18,588 nucleotides of DNA from PALSA-1355 sp031400775. Its GTDB lineage: Bacteria; Planctomycetota; Planctomycetia; Pirellulales; PALSA-1355. The notes below the pieces were generated by a model, which saw only the letters and a program-made list of their open reading frames with translations, had not been told where the DNA came from and did not search any database. Shown in pieces: positions 1 to 6,810 of this stretch (the stretch's first letter is position 1; each line of letters begins with the position of its first letter). Location of the stretch: contig JANNQN010000368.1 of the NCBI GenBank assembly GCA_031400775.1, positions 1 through 18,588 of the forward strand, given 5' to 3'. Both the position numbers and the translations under genes were made by a program.

Positions 1-1071
1 GGTGCCCAGCGTGACCGTGATCAGGGCCTGGGTCTCGCCCCGCTGGAACACGGCCGAGCCATGCACGCGCGGCAGCAGGTCGATCTCGCACTCGATCGCA
101 CGCAAGGTCTTCGAGTCGCGACCGTCGGCACGCGTGCCGGCCAGGATCAAATCGCGGATCACTTTTTCTTCCAGGGCATGCCAGGCGTGGGCCAGGCCGT
201 GCGGGCAAACCGCGCCCGCGGCCGTGGGATCGGGAATCATCTCGGCGATGACCCGGGCCTTGAGATTCGCCACGGCATCGGCCCGGGCTTGCATGCCCGA
301 GGTTTGCTTGGCCGCGCGCAGCTCGTCGTAGTAGCTTTTCTTGATCTTCGGCAGCAGCCCGTCGTCGGGCGGAATCTTGTATTGCTTCTTCTCGACCTTG
401 ACCTTGGAGATCAGGTCCAATTGCAGGTCGCACAGCGACTTGACGATGCGGTGGGCCTCACGAAGGGCCTCGAGCATGCGGGCCTCGGGCATTTCGCGGG
501 CAAAACCCTCGATCATCAAGATCGCGCTTTTGCTGCCGGAGACGATCAAATCCAGATCGCTCTCCTCGAGCTCATCTTGCGTGGGGAAGGGGATGAACTT
601 GCCGTCGACGTGTCCCAAGCGAACCGAGCCGATGGGGCCCTCGAACGGAAGCGGCGAAATTCCCAGTGCGGCCGACGCGGCGTTCATCGCCAGCACGTCG
701 CCGTCGTTCTGCCGATCGCTGGCCAGCACGAAGCTTTGCACTTGCACTTCGTCGTGGAACCAGGAGGGGAACAGCGGGCGAATCGGGCGATCCATCAACC
801 GCGCGGTGAGGGTCTCCTTCATGGTTGGCCGGCCCTCGCGCTTGAGGAAGCCGCCGGGAAATTTGCCGGCCGCGGCCGTCCGCTCGCGATAGTCGCACGT
901 CAGCGGGAAGAAGTCCGAAATGCCGGGTCGGGGCGGGCCGTCGGCTGCGGCGGCCAGCACCACGGTATCTCCGAACTGCACGAGCACGCTGCCCGCGGCC
1001 TGCTTGGCCAAAAATCCAGTTTCAATCGATAAAACGCCGGAGCCGATTTGTTTCTCTACACGTACTTTCAA
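1..1071 (-). CDS. pnp: Polynucleotide phosphorylase, N-terminal part (truncated by window edge)
   Basis: PNPase is a trimeric cytoplasmic exoribonuclease that degrades RNA 3'->5' using phosphate and works in mRNA decay. The frame is open for 357 codons from 1071 to the window edge. The first RNase PH domain shows FFPLTCDYRERT, then AGKFPGGFLKREGRPT near residue 75 and RLMDRPIRPLFP near residue 95. The helical linker follows, and the second RNase PH domain begins with GSAVFQRGETQALITVTLGT at the very edge. The start is a TTG at 1071, chosen because AGGGGA lies 5 nt upstream (1077-1082) and because family proteins begin at this point; no ATG fits. The remaining second RNase PH domain and the KH and S1 domains would lie outside the window. 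It follows rpsO in the order usual for bacteria. The identification is very secure; only the start codon is a judgement. Confidence 0.96.
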   Translation of the reverse strand, partial: MKVRVEKQIGSGVLSIETGFLAKQAAGSVLVQFGDTVVLAAAADGPPRPGISDFFPLTCDYRERTAAAGKFPGGFLKREGRPTMKETLTARLMDRPIRPLFPSWFHDEVQVQSFVLASDRQNDGDVLAMNAASAALGISPLPFEGPIGSVRLGHVDGKFIPFPTQDELEESDLDLIVSGSKSAILMIEGFAREMPEARMLEALREAHRIVKSLCDLQLDLISKVKVEKKQYKIPPDDGLLPKIKKSYYDELRAAKQTSGMQARADAVANLKARVIAEMIPDPTAAGAVCPHGLAHAWHALEEKVIRDLILAGTRADGRDSKTLRAIECEIDLLPRVHGSAVFQRGETQALITVTLGT

Positions 1072-1142
1072 TTTATTCCCCTGCCTTCTTTTTGTGGTTC
1101 TCAGCCTGCACGCTTGGCTTGAATGGAATTTTTCGGGGCCTC

Positions 1143-1171
1143 GGCAAAACTCGCCGCCAGGGCAGTTTGCC
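1143..1171 (-). other. Possible stem-loop in the rpsO-pnp intergenic RNA
   Basis: In the 286-bp rpsO-pnp spacer the transcribed strand reads GGCAAACT, a 12-nt loop, then AGTTTTGCC, giving about 8 pairs with one bulged T. In Escherichia coli this spacer carries hairpins processed by RNase III and PNPase for pnp autoregulation. Whether this hairpin plays that part is inference from position only. I see no other gene in the spacer. Confidence 0.3.
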
Positions 1172-1334
1172 AAAATTGGCCACGCCAACGAGATCGAACG
1201 AGAGAAGGCGTGTTCGCTTTCGAACTCGCCGGAAAGAAGCTCGCTCGAGCGCCCGTTTGGCACACTCGACACGTCCACGCCGGCCCCGCCTTGGGTTCTG
1301 GCGCCTGCTATTTAGCGCCCGAAGAACCCGGTGC

Positions 1335-1366
1335 GCCCTACTTGCGCCACGTGAGCCCTACTTGCG
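1335..1366 (-). repeat. 12-bp direct repeat duplicating the rpsO stop region
   Basis: The 12-mer GCCCTACTTGCG (plus strand) occurs at 1335-1346 and again at 1355-1366. The right copy holds the last codons and the TAG stop of rpsO; the left copy repeats them just downstream in the same orientation, 20 bp away. It looks like a small local duplication of the gene's 3' end and leaves the reading frame intact. Confidence 0.6.
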
Positions 1367-1627
1367 GATGTCGAGACGGCGAATGACGTCGAGATATCGC
1401 TGCGGATCCACCACTTTCAGGTAATCCAACAAGCGACGACGGCGACTCACCATCATCAACAGGCCCCGCCGACTGGCGTAGTCCTTCTTGTGCGTTCGCA
1501 GATGCTCCGTCAGGTCGCTAACCCGGGTCGTCAAAATGGCGATTTGAATCTCGGGCGAGCCGGTATCTTGCGCCGCTCGCTTGAAATCGCCGATCAAAAC
1601 CTGTTTACGCTCTTTCGTGATGGACAT
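1358..1627 (-). CDS. rpsO: 30S ribosomal protein S15
   Basis: S15 is a primary-binding 16S rRNA protein of the small-subunit platform. The 89-residue product has the family's normal length. It carries the typical start MSITKERKQ, the motif TGSPEIQIAILTTRV near residue 22, and the basic region HKKDYASRRGLLMMVSRRRR followed by LLDYLK. The ATG at 1627 gives exactly the expected N-terminus, although no strong Shine-Dalgarno sequence is adjacent (GAGAGA lies about 15 nt upstream). pnp follows 286 bp downstream on the same strand, the classic pair. A leader of roughly 120 nt would precede the gene if the promoter proposed at 1755-1782 is right, leaving room for S15 autoregulation, which I cannot demonstrate. 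Confidence 0.98.
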   Translation of the reverse strand: MSITKERKQVLIGDFKRAAQDTGSPEIQIAILTTRVSDLTEHLRTHKKDYASRRGLLMMVSRRRRLLDYLKVVDPQRYLDVIRRLDIRK

Positions 1628-1754
1628 CTGCTACCGCGACTTCTCTCTTTAGCCCGTTCTCAATGCTTGCTGACGTTCACTTGCGAAGCACCGAAACCGC
1701 CAAGGTGACTGGAACCATCCCTACGTTTCATGGGTTTACAAAACTAAGGAAGAT

Positions 1755-1782
1755 AGTTTAACACCGTGACTTGAGCTTGCAA
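1755..1782 (-). promoter_or_regulatory. Candidate sigma70-type promoter for rpsO-pnp
   Basis: On the minus strand TTGCAA (1777-1782) is followed after 16 nt by TAAACT (1755-1760); each matches 4 of 6 consensus bases. It sits in the only AT-richer stretch between the desaturase terminator and rpsO. The call rests on motif match and position only. Confidence 0.35.
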
Positions 1783-1815
1783 CTCCAAATTCCCCGGGAG
1801 CATTCGGCTCAGCCG

Positions 1816-1850
1816 CCAGCGGCGTGGGCCGCTGGACGGCGATTTCGCCG
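1816..1850 (-). other. Two adjacent GC-rich hairpins between desaturase and rpsO
   Basis: CCAGCGGC-4 nt-GCCGCTGG (1816-1835) is a perfect 8-bp stem. It is directly followed by CGGCG-ATTT-CGCCG (1837-1850), a 5-6 bp stem. Neither has a clear U tract. They lie downstream of the desaturase and upstream of the rpsO promoter candidate, so they may help end or insulate the desaturase transcript. Confidence 0.45.
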
Positions 1851-1864
1851 AACATTTTGACGCA

Positions 1865-1882
1865 GGCCCGGCTAGGCGGGCC
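1865..1882 (-). terminator. Hairpin just after the desaturase stop
   Basis: GGCCCG-6 nt-CGGGCC forms a perfect 6-bp GC stem starting 3 nt after the desaturase TAA. It lacks a following U run, so it is either a weak or factor-assisted terminator or a 3'-end stability hairpin. Confidence 0.5.
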
Positions 1883-1885
1883 CCC

Positions 1886-2962
1886 TTAGGCAGGCTTCGT
1901 GTGCTTGGGAACTTCCTTCACCACGTTCCAGGCCAGACCGACCTTTTCCAGCAGCAGGATCGACCAATAGGTCATGTCGATCTCCCACCAGCGGTGTCCC
2001 TGGCGGGCCATCCGTTGATAGGCGTGGTGGTTATTGTGCCACCCTTCGCCAAAGGCCAGCACGGCGACCCACCACAGATTGCGGCTATCGTCCGAGGTTT
2101 CGTAGTTGCGATAGCCCCAAAGGTGCGTCGCCGAATTGACGAACCAGGTGACGTGCAGCACATAAACCAGTCGCACGAACATGCCCCACACCACGAACGA
2201 CCAGCCGGTGTACGAGTCCCAGCCGAAATAGCCGATCGCATACAGCACGGCGCCCAGAATGACGTGCGAAGGCAGGAAGAAGTAGTGCAGGAAGCGCATC
2301 ATGGGATCTTTGGCCATGTCCGGCGCAAAGCGGGCAATCAGCGTGTCGTAGTGCTTGCGTCCGAAATCGGGCATGAACCAGAACATGTGGCTCCACCAGG
2401 CGCCGTTGTGCGGGCTGTGCGGGTCGCCCTCCAGGTCGCTGTACAAGTGGTGCTTGCGATGGTTGGCCACCCAAGTCAGGGCCGAACCCTCGCCCGACAG
2501 GCCGCCGATCAGGGCCAGCAGCCAGCGCACCGGCCGATAGGTCGCGAAGCTGCCGTGCGTCAGTTGCCGGTGATAGCCCATGCAGACGCCGATGCTGCCG
2601 GTGAGCCAGGCCAGAAACGCGCACAGCCCCAGAGCTTTCCAGGTGAAGAAAAACGGCGCGGCCAGCGCCCCCAGATGCACCACGGCGATCCAGATCACGA
2701 CCGGCCAGTCGTACCCCAGCGCCCAAGGGTTGTCGGTGGTCAACAGATCCTGGTGCGCGCCCTTCACCTGCGGTTTGTCGATGCGCGAGCCGTCGCTGTA
2801 TGCGGCGTCGTTGTGTGAGGCGTCGCCGTGCGGCCCATCAACGTGCAAATACCGGCCGGTTACAGGATCCGATAAAAGCGGTATCGCACGGGCGTCGTCC
2901 GCGCTATCGCGGGCCACGAGCGGTTCGATTTCGGTGTCGATTGCGTCCAACTGAGTTGCCAT
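1886..2962 (-). CDS. Membrane fatty-acid (acyl-CoA/acyl-lipid delta-9 type) desaturase
   Basis: This is a membrane-bound di-iron desaturase that inserts a cis double bond into saturated acyl chains, tuning membrane fluidity. Its 358 residues carry the diagnostic histidine boxes: HRQLTH (131-136), HRKHH (168-172) and HNNHH (309-313), plus the NSATH histidine at 280 found in SCD-type enzymes. Hydrophobic helices lie near residues 86-106, 110-128, 146-156, 228-246 and 254-276. The first 80 residues are an unusual acidic, His-rich extension with five pentapeptide repeats (residues 40-64). The ATG at 2962 is supported by AGGAG 9 nt upstream. The exact substrate (acyl-CoA, acyl-ACP or lipid) and regiospecificity cannot be told from the sequence. 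The upstream leader is strongly structured, suggesting post-transcriptional control. Confidence 0.92.
   Translation of the reverse strand: MATQLDAIDTEIEPLVARDSADDARAIPLLSDPVTGRYLHVDGPHGDASHNDAAYSDGSRIDKPQVKGAHQDLLTTDNPWALGYDWPVVIWIAVVHLGALAAPFFFTWKALGLCAFLAWLTGSIGVCMGYHRQLTHGSFATYRPVRWLLALIGGLSGEGSALTWVANHRKHHLYSDLEGDPHSPHNGAWWSHMFWFMPDFGRKHYDTLIARFAPDMAKDPMMRFLHYFFLPSHVILGAVLYAIGYFGWDSYTGWSFVVWGMFVRLVYVLHVTWFVNSATHLWGYRNYETSDDSRNLWWVAVLAFGEGWHNNHHAYQRMARQGHRWWEIDMTYWSILLLEKVGLAWNVVKEVPKHTKPA
2771..2845 (-). repeat. Five degenerate 15-bp tandem units in the desaturase N-terminus
   Basis: The segment codes for HVDGP-HGDAS-HNDAA-YSDGS-RIDKP, five pentapeptides with Asp fixed in the third place and a His/Tyr/Arg start. 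The 15-bp DNA units are also alike (GTG-rich ends, GCGTCG cores). It looks like a minisatellite-type expansion within a linker ahead of the membrane domain. Confidence 0.65.
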
Positions 2963-2971
2963 TCCTCGCGA

Positions 2972-3049
2972 CTCCTAGAATCTTGGGTACTTCCGCGGCG
3001 CACCCGCGTGGGGCGCCGCTAATGTGTCCACTCGTCAGATTCTAGGGAG
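2972..3049 (-). promoter_or_regulatory. Structured desaturase 5' leader with Shine-Dalgarno buried in a long helix
   Basis: In minus-strand RNA the upstream arm CUCCCUAGAAUCU (3037-3049) can pair with AGAUUCUAGGAG (2972-2983), making 12 base pairs with one bulged C. The downstream arm contains AGGAG (2972-2976), the Shine-Dalgarno sequence 9 nt before the ATG. Inside the loop is a second strong hairpin (2995-3019): GCGGCGC pairs with GCGCCGC and CCC with GGG around an ACGC loop. The pairing is read directly from sequence. A regulatory role, and transcription starting upstream of 3049, are inferred. The outer arms could alternatively be a DNA operator. Confidence 0.55.
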
Positions 3050-3261
3050 ATTAATGATCGGCTGTGTCACGGCCGAGTCGCCGGAATGTAAAAAACAGGT
3101 AAAATGTGCGGCCGCCGCGAAATTCGGCGGCAATTGGGGCAAATGCACATATAACAAGCCGTGGACCGTGGGGCCAACGGGTGTTGGTGCCAGGTTCGAG
3201 GGCAGCGTGCTTGGGTGACAGACATCCCTTATCCGAAATGATGTTTGAGCGGAGCGGACCG
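3050..3261. other. Divergent intergenic region with a hairpin and a weak -10-like site
   Basis: This stretch separates the divergent desaturase and DUF2007 genes. It contains a perfect 7-bp stem GCCGCCG-7 nt-CGGCGGC (3111-3131). On the plus strand TATAAC (3150-3155) is a -10-like hexamer without a convincing -35. I see no gene here; short frames on both strands have no recognisable product. Confidence 0.35.
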
Positions 3262-3585
3262 ATGCCAAGCGAACTCGTCACGGTAGCGACCTATCCGAAT
3301 GCCATCGAGGCCCACGCGGTAAGGAACTTCCTCGAAGAGAATGAAATCGAAACGTTCGTTGCCGATGAGTATTTTTCGACCTTGGAATTCAGCAACCTCT
3401 CCATCATCAAGCTTCAGGTTCCCGTCGCGGACGCGCAGCGCGCCAAGGAACTGCTCAATTCACATCCGATTGCGCGACGCACGTACCCGAAGAGTGCCCT
3501 AATGAGACTTCTTTGGGGCATCATTCTGTTTCTCTTCATAGCACCCGCAGTTTACTCGCTGGCTCAGATCATTCTGGCACGATAA
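3262..3585 (+). CDS. DUF2007-type small protein with C-terminal membrane anchor
   Basis: The 107-residue product matches the DUF2007 pattern (a small ferredoxin-fold, GlnB-like domain described as a putative signal-transducing protein). It begins LVTVATYPNAIEAHAVRNFL, followed by FVADEYFS and then LQVPVADAQRAKELL. A single hydrophobic helix near residues 82-104 (LLWGIILFLFIAPAVY) would anchor it with the domain in the cytoplasm. I chose the ATG at 3262 because GGAG lies 7 nt upstream and the domain starts at once. In-frame ATGs at 3238 and 3241 are alternatives but lack a ribosome site. It is the only plus-strand gene here, and its 3' end overlaps the convergent DUF1569 gene by 17 bp. The biological role of the family is unknown. 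Confidence 0.8.
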   Translation: MPSELVTVATYPNAIEAHAVRNFLEENEIETFVADEYFSTLEFSNLSIIKLQVPVADAQRAKELLNSHPIARRTYPKSALMRLLWGIILFLFIAPAVYSLAQIILAR

Positions 3586-4039
3586 AGCCCAGGTGCATCG
3601 CCGAGTGGCGAAACGTGATCTGGTCCCACTCGTCGCGCGTCATGGGACCGAAGAACGGATGGGGCTTGCGGTCCGAGACGCGACTGAGCCGATCGATGGC
3701 CCGCTCCAGTTCCGCGATGCCTTGGGGGGTGTCGGCTTCGCTGGGGATGAGAAACGCCGCCCTTTTCGGGAGCCGAACTCCGGGCGAAAGCGGCCGCTTT
3801 AGGTACCGTTTCTTGAGCAATCGTCCGACCGTGCGGATCAACACGTTCGGCTTGAAATCGGTGCCGTCGATGGCCATGTCCATGGCGATGGCCAGGTGCC
3901 GGCAAATTTTCCCCAGCGACCAATTGCCCAAGGCTCGCGTGGGACGGGCAGCCAGGGCGTGTACGTCGTCGAGGATGTCCTGGTAGCAAGTGAAATTCAG
4001 TTGTCGACGCCCGGCGACATTTTTCGTTTGTACTGCCAT
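3569..4039 (-). CDS. DUF1569 (DinB-superfamily-like) protein
   Basis: The 156-residue product matches DUF1569, a four-helix-bundle family related to DinB/YfiT proteins and common in planctomycetes. Visible family marks are RRQLNFTCYQDILDDVHAL near the N-terminus, LGNWSLGKICRHLAIAMDM (residues 37-55), the central LLKKRYLKRPLSPGVRLPK, and near the C-terminus FFGPMTRDEWDQITFRHSAM followed by HLGFIVP. Histidines in the LGNWSLGKICRHL and RHSAMHL segments could bind a metal as in DinB folds; this is inference. The ATG at 4039 has an ideal AGGAGG 7 nt upstream. It lies 17 bp after glycosyltransferase F and is probably cotranscribed with it. Function unknown; DinB-fold relatives include thiol transferases. 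Confidence 0.82.
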   Translation of the reverse strand: MAVQTKNVAGRRQLNFTCYQDILDDVHALAARPTRALGNWSLGKICRHLAIAMDMAIDGTDFKPNVLIRTVGRLLKKRYLKRPLSPGVRLPKRAAFLIPSEADTPQGIAELERAIDRLSRVSDRKPHPFFGPMTRDEWDQITFRHSAMHLGFIVPE

Positions 4040-4046
4040 TGCCTGG

Positions 4047-4052
4047 CCTCCT
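4047..4052 (-). promoter_or_regulatory. Consensus Shine-Dalgarno (AGGAGG) for DUF1569
   Basis: AGGAGG sits 7 nt ahead of the ATG at 4039 and 4 nt after the stop codon of gene F. It is the strongest ribosome site in the cluster: most of the large glycosyltransferase genes lack a clear one. DUF1569 may therefore be translated more efficiently than the genes before it. Confidence 0.75.
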
Positions 4053-4056
4053 CGCG

Positions 4057-6690
4057 TTAGCGTTTGCGCTCGGCGACGACCGCCGCCAACTCGGCAGCGA
4101 TCCGCTCGAACACGCCCTGCCAGTCGCCCGCGCGCGACTGTCGGAACAACCGCATCGTAGGATACCAGGGGCTATCGGCTCGGTCCAGCAACCAGCGCCA
4201 GTCGGGCGCAAAGGGCAATGCCAGCCACACCCGGGCGCCCAGCGCCCCGGCCAGGTGCGCGACGGCCGTGTCGGAAGTGATTACCAGATCCAGGTTCTTG
4301 ATCACGGCGGCCGTATCGCAAAACGCCCGGCCGTCGCCGTCCAGCTTCGAGCCCCAATCTTCGACGGTCCCTGCTTCGATGGCTCCTGCTTCGACGGCCC
4401 AGTTTTTGACGGCGCAGTCGGCTTCCGCCAACTGCTCGATCCCAAAACCCTGCTGCAGGCTCAACAGCCGCACGCCCTCGATTGCCGCCAGCGGAGCGAA
4501 CTCCCTAAGCGGAATCGAGCGGTAGCGATCGTCGCGATACTTGGGATTCCCCTGCCAGTTGATCCCCACGCGAAGCCGGCCGTCGCCGGCCAGCGCCTCG
4601 CCCCAACGGGCCACGAGTTCCGCTTCCGCCGACAGGTAGGGAACTTCCGCCGGGATCGACGCCAGATCGGTGCGAAATATGCCCGGCAGGCTCATCAGCG
4701 CCGCGCGCACGTCAAATGCCTCTGGCGGATCGTCTTCGGTAAGCAGTCGATCGATGCCGGCACACGTGCCCAGGATCGGCGCCATTTTCTTGGGCGCCGC
4801 GACCAGCACGTTGCCGCCGCGGGCTTTTACCAACGGCGCGTAGCGAATGAATTGCAGCATGTCGCCCAAGCCCTGCTCGGGATGCAACATGATCGTGCGA
4901 CCCGCCAGCGGCGAACCGTCCCAGATCGGCCGCGCCCAGGGGCGAGGCGGCGCGTCGGGCAGCTTCCAACGCCATTCGTATTCGGGCCAGCCGGCGGCAA
5001 AGTCGCCCAACAGCAATAGCGTGACCGCTCGATTGTTGTGGGCCGAGGCCAGCGCCGGTTGCAATCGCGTGGCCCGATCGAAGGCCGACATCGCGGCCTC
5101 GAACTCTCCCTGGCCGATGAGTAGATTACCGATGTTGTCGTGGGCCTTGGCATAGTCGGGATTCAATTCGATCGCCTGGCGATAGGCGGCCAGCGCTTCG
5201 TCCGACTGGGCGTTCATGTGCAGCGCCGTGCCGAAATTGTTGTGGGCTTCCGCCGAGCTGCCGTTGATGCGGAGCGATTCCTCGAAGCACACGACCGCCT
5301 CGCCATATTTGCCTTGTTCCCGCAGCACGCTGCCCAGGTTGTTGTAGGCCTCGGCGAAGTTGGGATCCAATTGCACGGCTCGTCGCAGCTCGTCGAGCGC
5401 TCGTTGGTAGTTCCCCTGACTTTCGAGCGCGACCCCCAGCGCGTTGTGGGCGGCGGCGAATTCGGGCCGCAAACGCATGGCTTCCGTCTGGCACACGATC
5501 GCTTCGACCGTGCGGCCTTGATCCTGCAAGACCAACCCCAGATTGCTGTGTAGATCGGCATGCCGCGGATCGATGGCCAGCGCCCGGCGGCAGAACTGCT
5601 CGGCCTCATCGAGTCGGCCCAGGCTGCGCAGCACAGACGCCAGGTTGTTGTGGGCGTCGACGAAGGCCGGATTGTGGCGCAGAGCCTCGCGATAACTGGC
5701 GATCGCCGGCTCGATCTGCCCCTGGTCTCTCAATAGATTCGCCAGCGCCTGGTGCGCCTCGGCCAGCGAAGGTTTCAGGCGAATGCTCTCGTCCAGCGCC
5801 GCGCGGGCCCGCGACTGCTTGCCCTGCGCGTTGAGCACGCCGGCCAATCGCAAATAGCCCTCGGCGAAATTAGGCCGTTGGTCGACGACGATTTCCAAGG
5901 CTTCGAGCGCCTCGTCCAGCAACCCTTGGCTCTTGTAGACGCCACCCAGGTTGAAGCGGGCCTCGACAAAATCCGGGCGAACCCGCAACGCCTCGCGATA
6001 GGCAGCGATCGCCTCGTCGGGCTTGTCCAGGCTGCTGAGCGTGTGGGCCAGGTTGTAGTAGCCTTCGGCGTAGTTCGCGTCGATTCGCAGCGCGCTGCGG
6101 TATTGCTCGATGGCTTCGTCCACCCGCCCCTCGGCCTTCAGAACGTTGCCCAGGTTGCTGTAGGCCTGCAACAACTCGGGCTTGAGGCGGATCGCGGCGC
6201 GAAAACAATCGATGGCTTCGGCGCGGCGTCCCTGCTGGTTGAGAATGTTGCCCAGGTTATTGTGCGACGCGGCATGTTCAGGCTGCAGCCGCAATACGTG
6301 CTCGAAGCAGGCCGTCGCCTCGGCAATGCGCCCGAGATTGGCGAGCAGCACACCCAGGTCGTTGTGCGTCTTGACGTGATCGGGCTGCAGCCGCACGACG
6401 TTTTGCATCGCGCCGATGGCCTGTTCCACTCGTCCCAAAGCCAGGTACGCCGAGGCCAGATTGGCGTGGAAGGTAAACTGCATCGCATCCTGGGCGATGG
6501 CGCGTCCGATCAACTCGACCGCCGCGGCGTGCTGTCCGCGTTGATGCGCGACGACCCCCAGCAAGTGCAACGCGTGCGGGTTCTCGGGCTCGGCGGCCAG
6601 CACCTGGCGGTAGAGCCGCTCGGCGTCGTCGAGCCGGCCTTCGCGATGGTGCTCGTAGCCCAGTTGCAAAGCATCAGCGGTGGTAGTCAT
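4057..6690 (-). CDS. TPR-glycosyltransferase F (16 TPRs + GT9-like domain)
   Basis: The 877-residue protein has a 38-residue TPR cap, then fifteen further 34-residue TPRs in perfect register (to about residue 548) and a half repeat, then a GT-B-like domain (about 575-877). That domain has EQGLGD at 605-610, RVGINWQGNPKYRDDRYRSI near 706-725 and the donor-site-like ITSDTAVAHLAGALG at 804-818, resembling the heptosyltransferase (GT9) DTGxxH motif. It likely transfers a nucleotide-activated sugar to a partner held by the TPRs; donor and acceptor are unknown. Ten of repeats 2-16 keep the Asn seen in OGT peptide-binding ladders. The open frame begins at 6753, but I chose ATG 6690 because MTTTADALQLGYEHH aligns with the starts of the five paralogs. 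A pentapeptide insert near residues 757-776 is unique to this copy. No signal peptide or membrane helix. DUF1569 follows after 17 bp. Confidence 0.85.
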   Translation of the reverse strand: MTTTADALQLGYEHHREGRLDDAERLYRQVLAAEPENPHALHLLGVVAHQRGQHAAAVELIGRAIAQDAMQFTFHANLASAYLALGRVEQAIGAMQNVVRLQPDHVKTHNDLGVLLANLGRIAEATACFEHVLRLQPEHAASHNNLGNILNQQGRRAEAIDCFRAAIRLKPELLQAYSNLGNVLKAEGRVDEAIEQYRSALRIDANYAEGYYNLAHTLSSLDKPDEAIAAYREALRVRPDFVEARFNLGGVYKSQGLLDEALEALEIVVDQRPNFAEGYLRLAGVLNAQGKQSRARAALDESIRLKPSLAEAHQALANLLRDQGQIEPAIASYREALRHNPAFVDAHNNLASVLRSLGRLDEAEQFCRRALAIDPRHADLHSNLGLVLQDQGRTVEAIVCQTEAMRLRPEFAAAHNALGVALESQGNYQRALDELRRAVQLDPNFAEAYNNLGSVLREQGKYGEAVVCFEESLRINGSSAEAHNNFGTALHMNAQSDEALAAYRQAIELNPDYAKAHDNIGNLLIGQGEFEAAMSAFDRATRLQPALASAHNNRAVTLLLLGDFAAGWPEYEWRWKLPDAPPRPWARPIWDGSPLAGRTIMLHPEQGLGDMLQFIRYAPLVKARGGNVLVAAPKKMAPILGTCAGIDRLLTEDDPPEAFDVRAALMSLPGIFRTDLASIPAEVPYLSAEAELVARWGEALAGDGRLRVGINWQGNPKYRDDRYRSIPLREFAPLAAIEGVRLLSLQQGFGIEQLAEADCAVKNWAVEAGAIEAGTVEDWGSKLDGDGRAFCDTAAVIKNLDLVITSDTAVAHLAGALGARVWLALPFAPDWRWLLDRADSPWYPTMRLFRQSRAGDWQGVFERIAAELAAVVAERKR
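4360..4419 (-). repeat. Four degenerate 15-bp units inside gene F
   Basis: Four successive 15-bp units starting at 4360, 4375, 4390 and 4405 each read TTYGAYGG-like on the plus strand. They code for DCAVK-NWAVE-AGAIE-AGTVE, followed by DWGSK. Genes D and E have a shorter segment at the corresponding place in the GT domain, so this is a local in-frame expansion. Confidence 0.65.
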
Positions 6691-6810
6691 CGACGAATTG
6701 CCAGGTTCTTGGCCGGGCCGGCAGGATTGGGGTGAGCGAGCCGGGTTTTGCAAACCGCTCGTCTGCCGCGCACAGCGCTAGGCTTCCGTGTTCCGAACAA
6801 ATTCGACTCT

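Noticed and set aside
61..1032. 323-codon plus-strand open frame
   Set aside because: It lies antisense to pnp, whose minus-strand frame carries unmistakable RNase PH motifs to the window edge.
1092..1424. Plus-strand frames over the rpsO-pnp spacer
   Set aside because: They are Arg- and Cys-rich with no domain, overlap rpsO antisense and have no ribosome site.
3035..3281. Two overlapping minus-strand frames of 76-77 codons upstream of the desaturase
   Set aside because: They overlap the 5' part of the DUF2007 gene, show no recognisable domain and would cover the structured leader; most likely chance frames.
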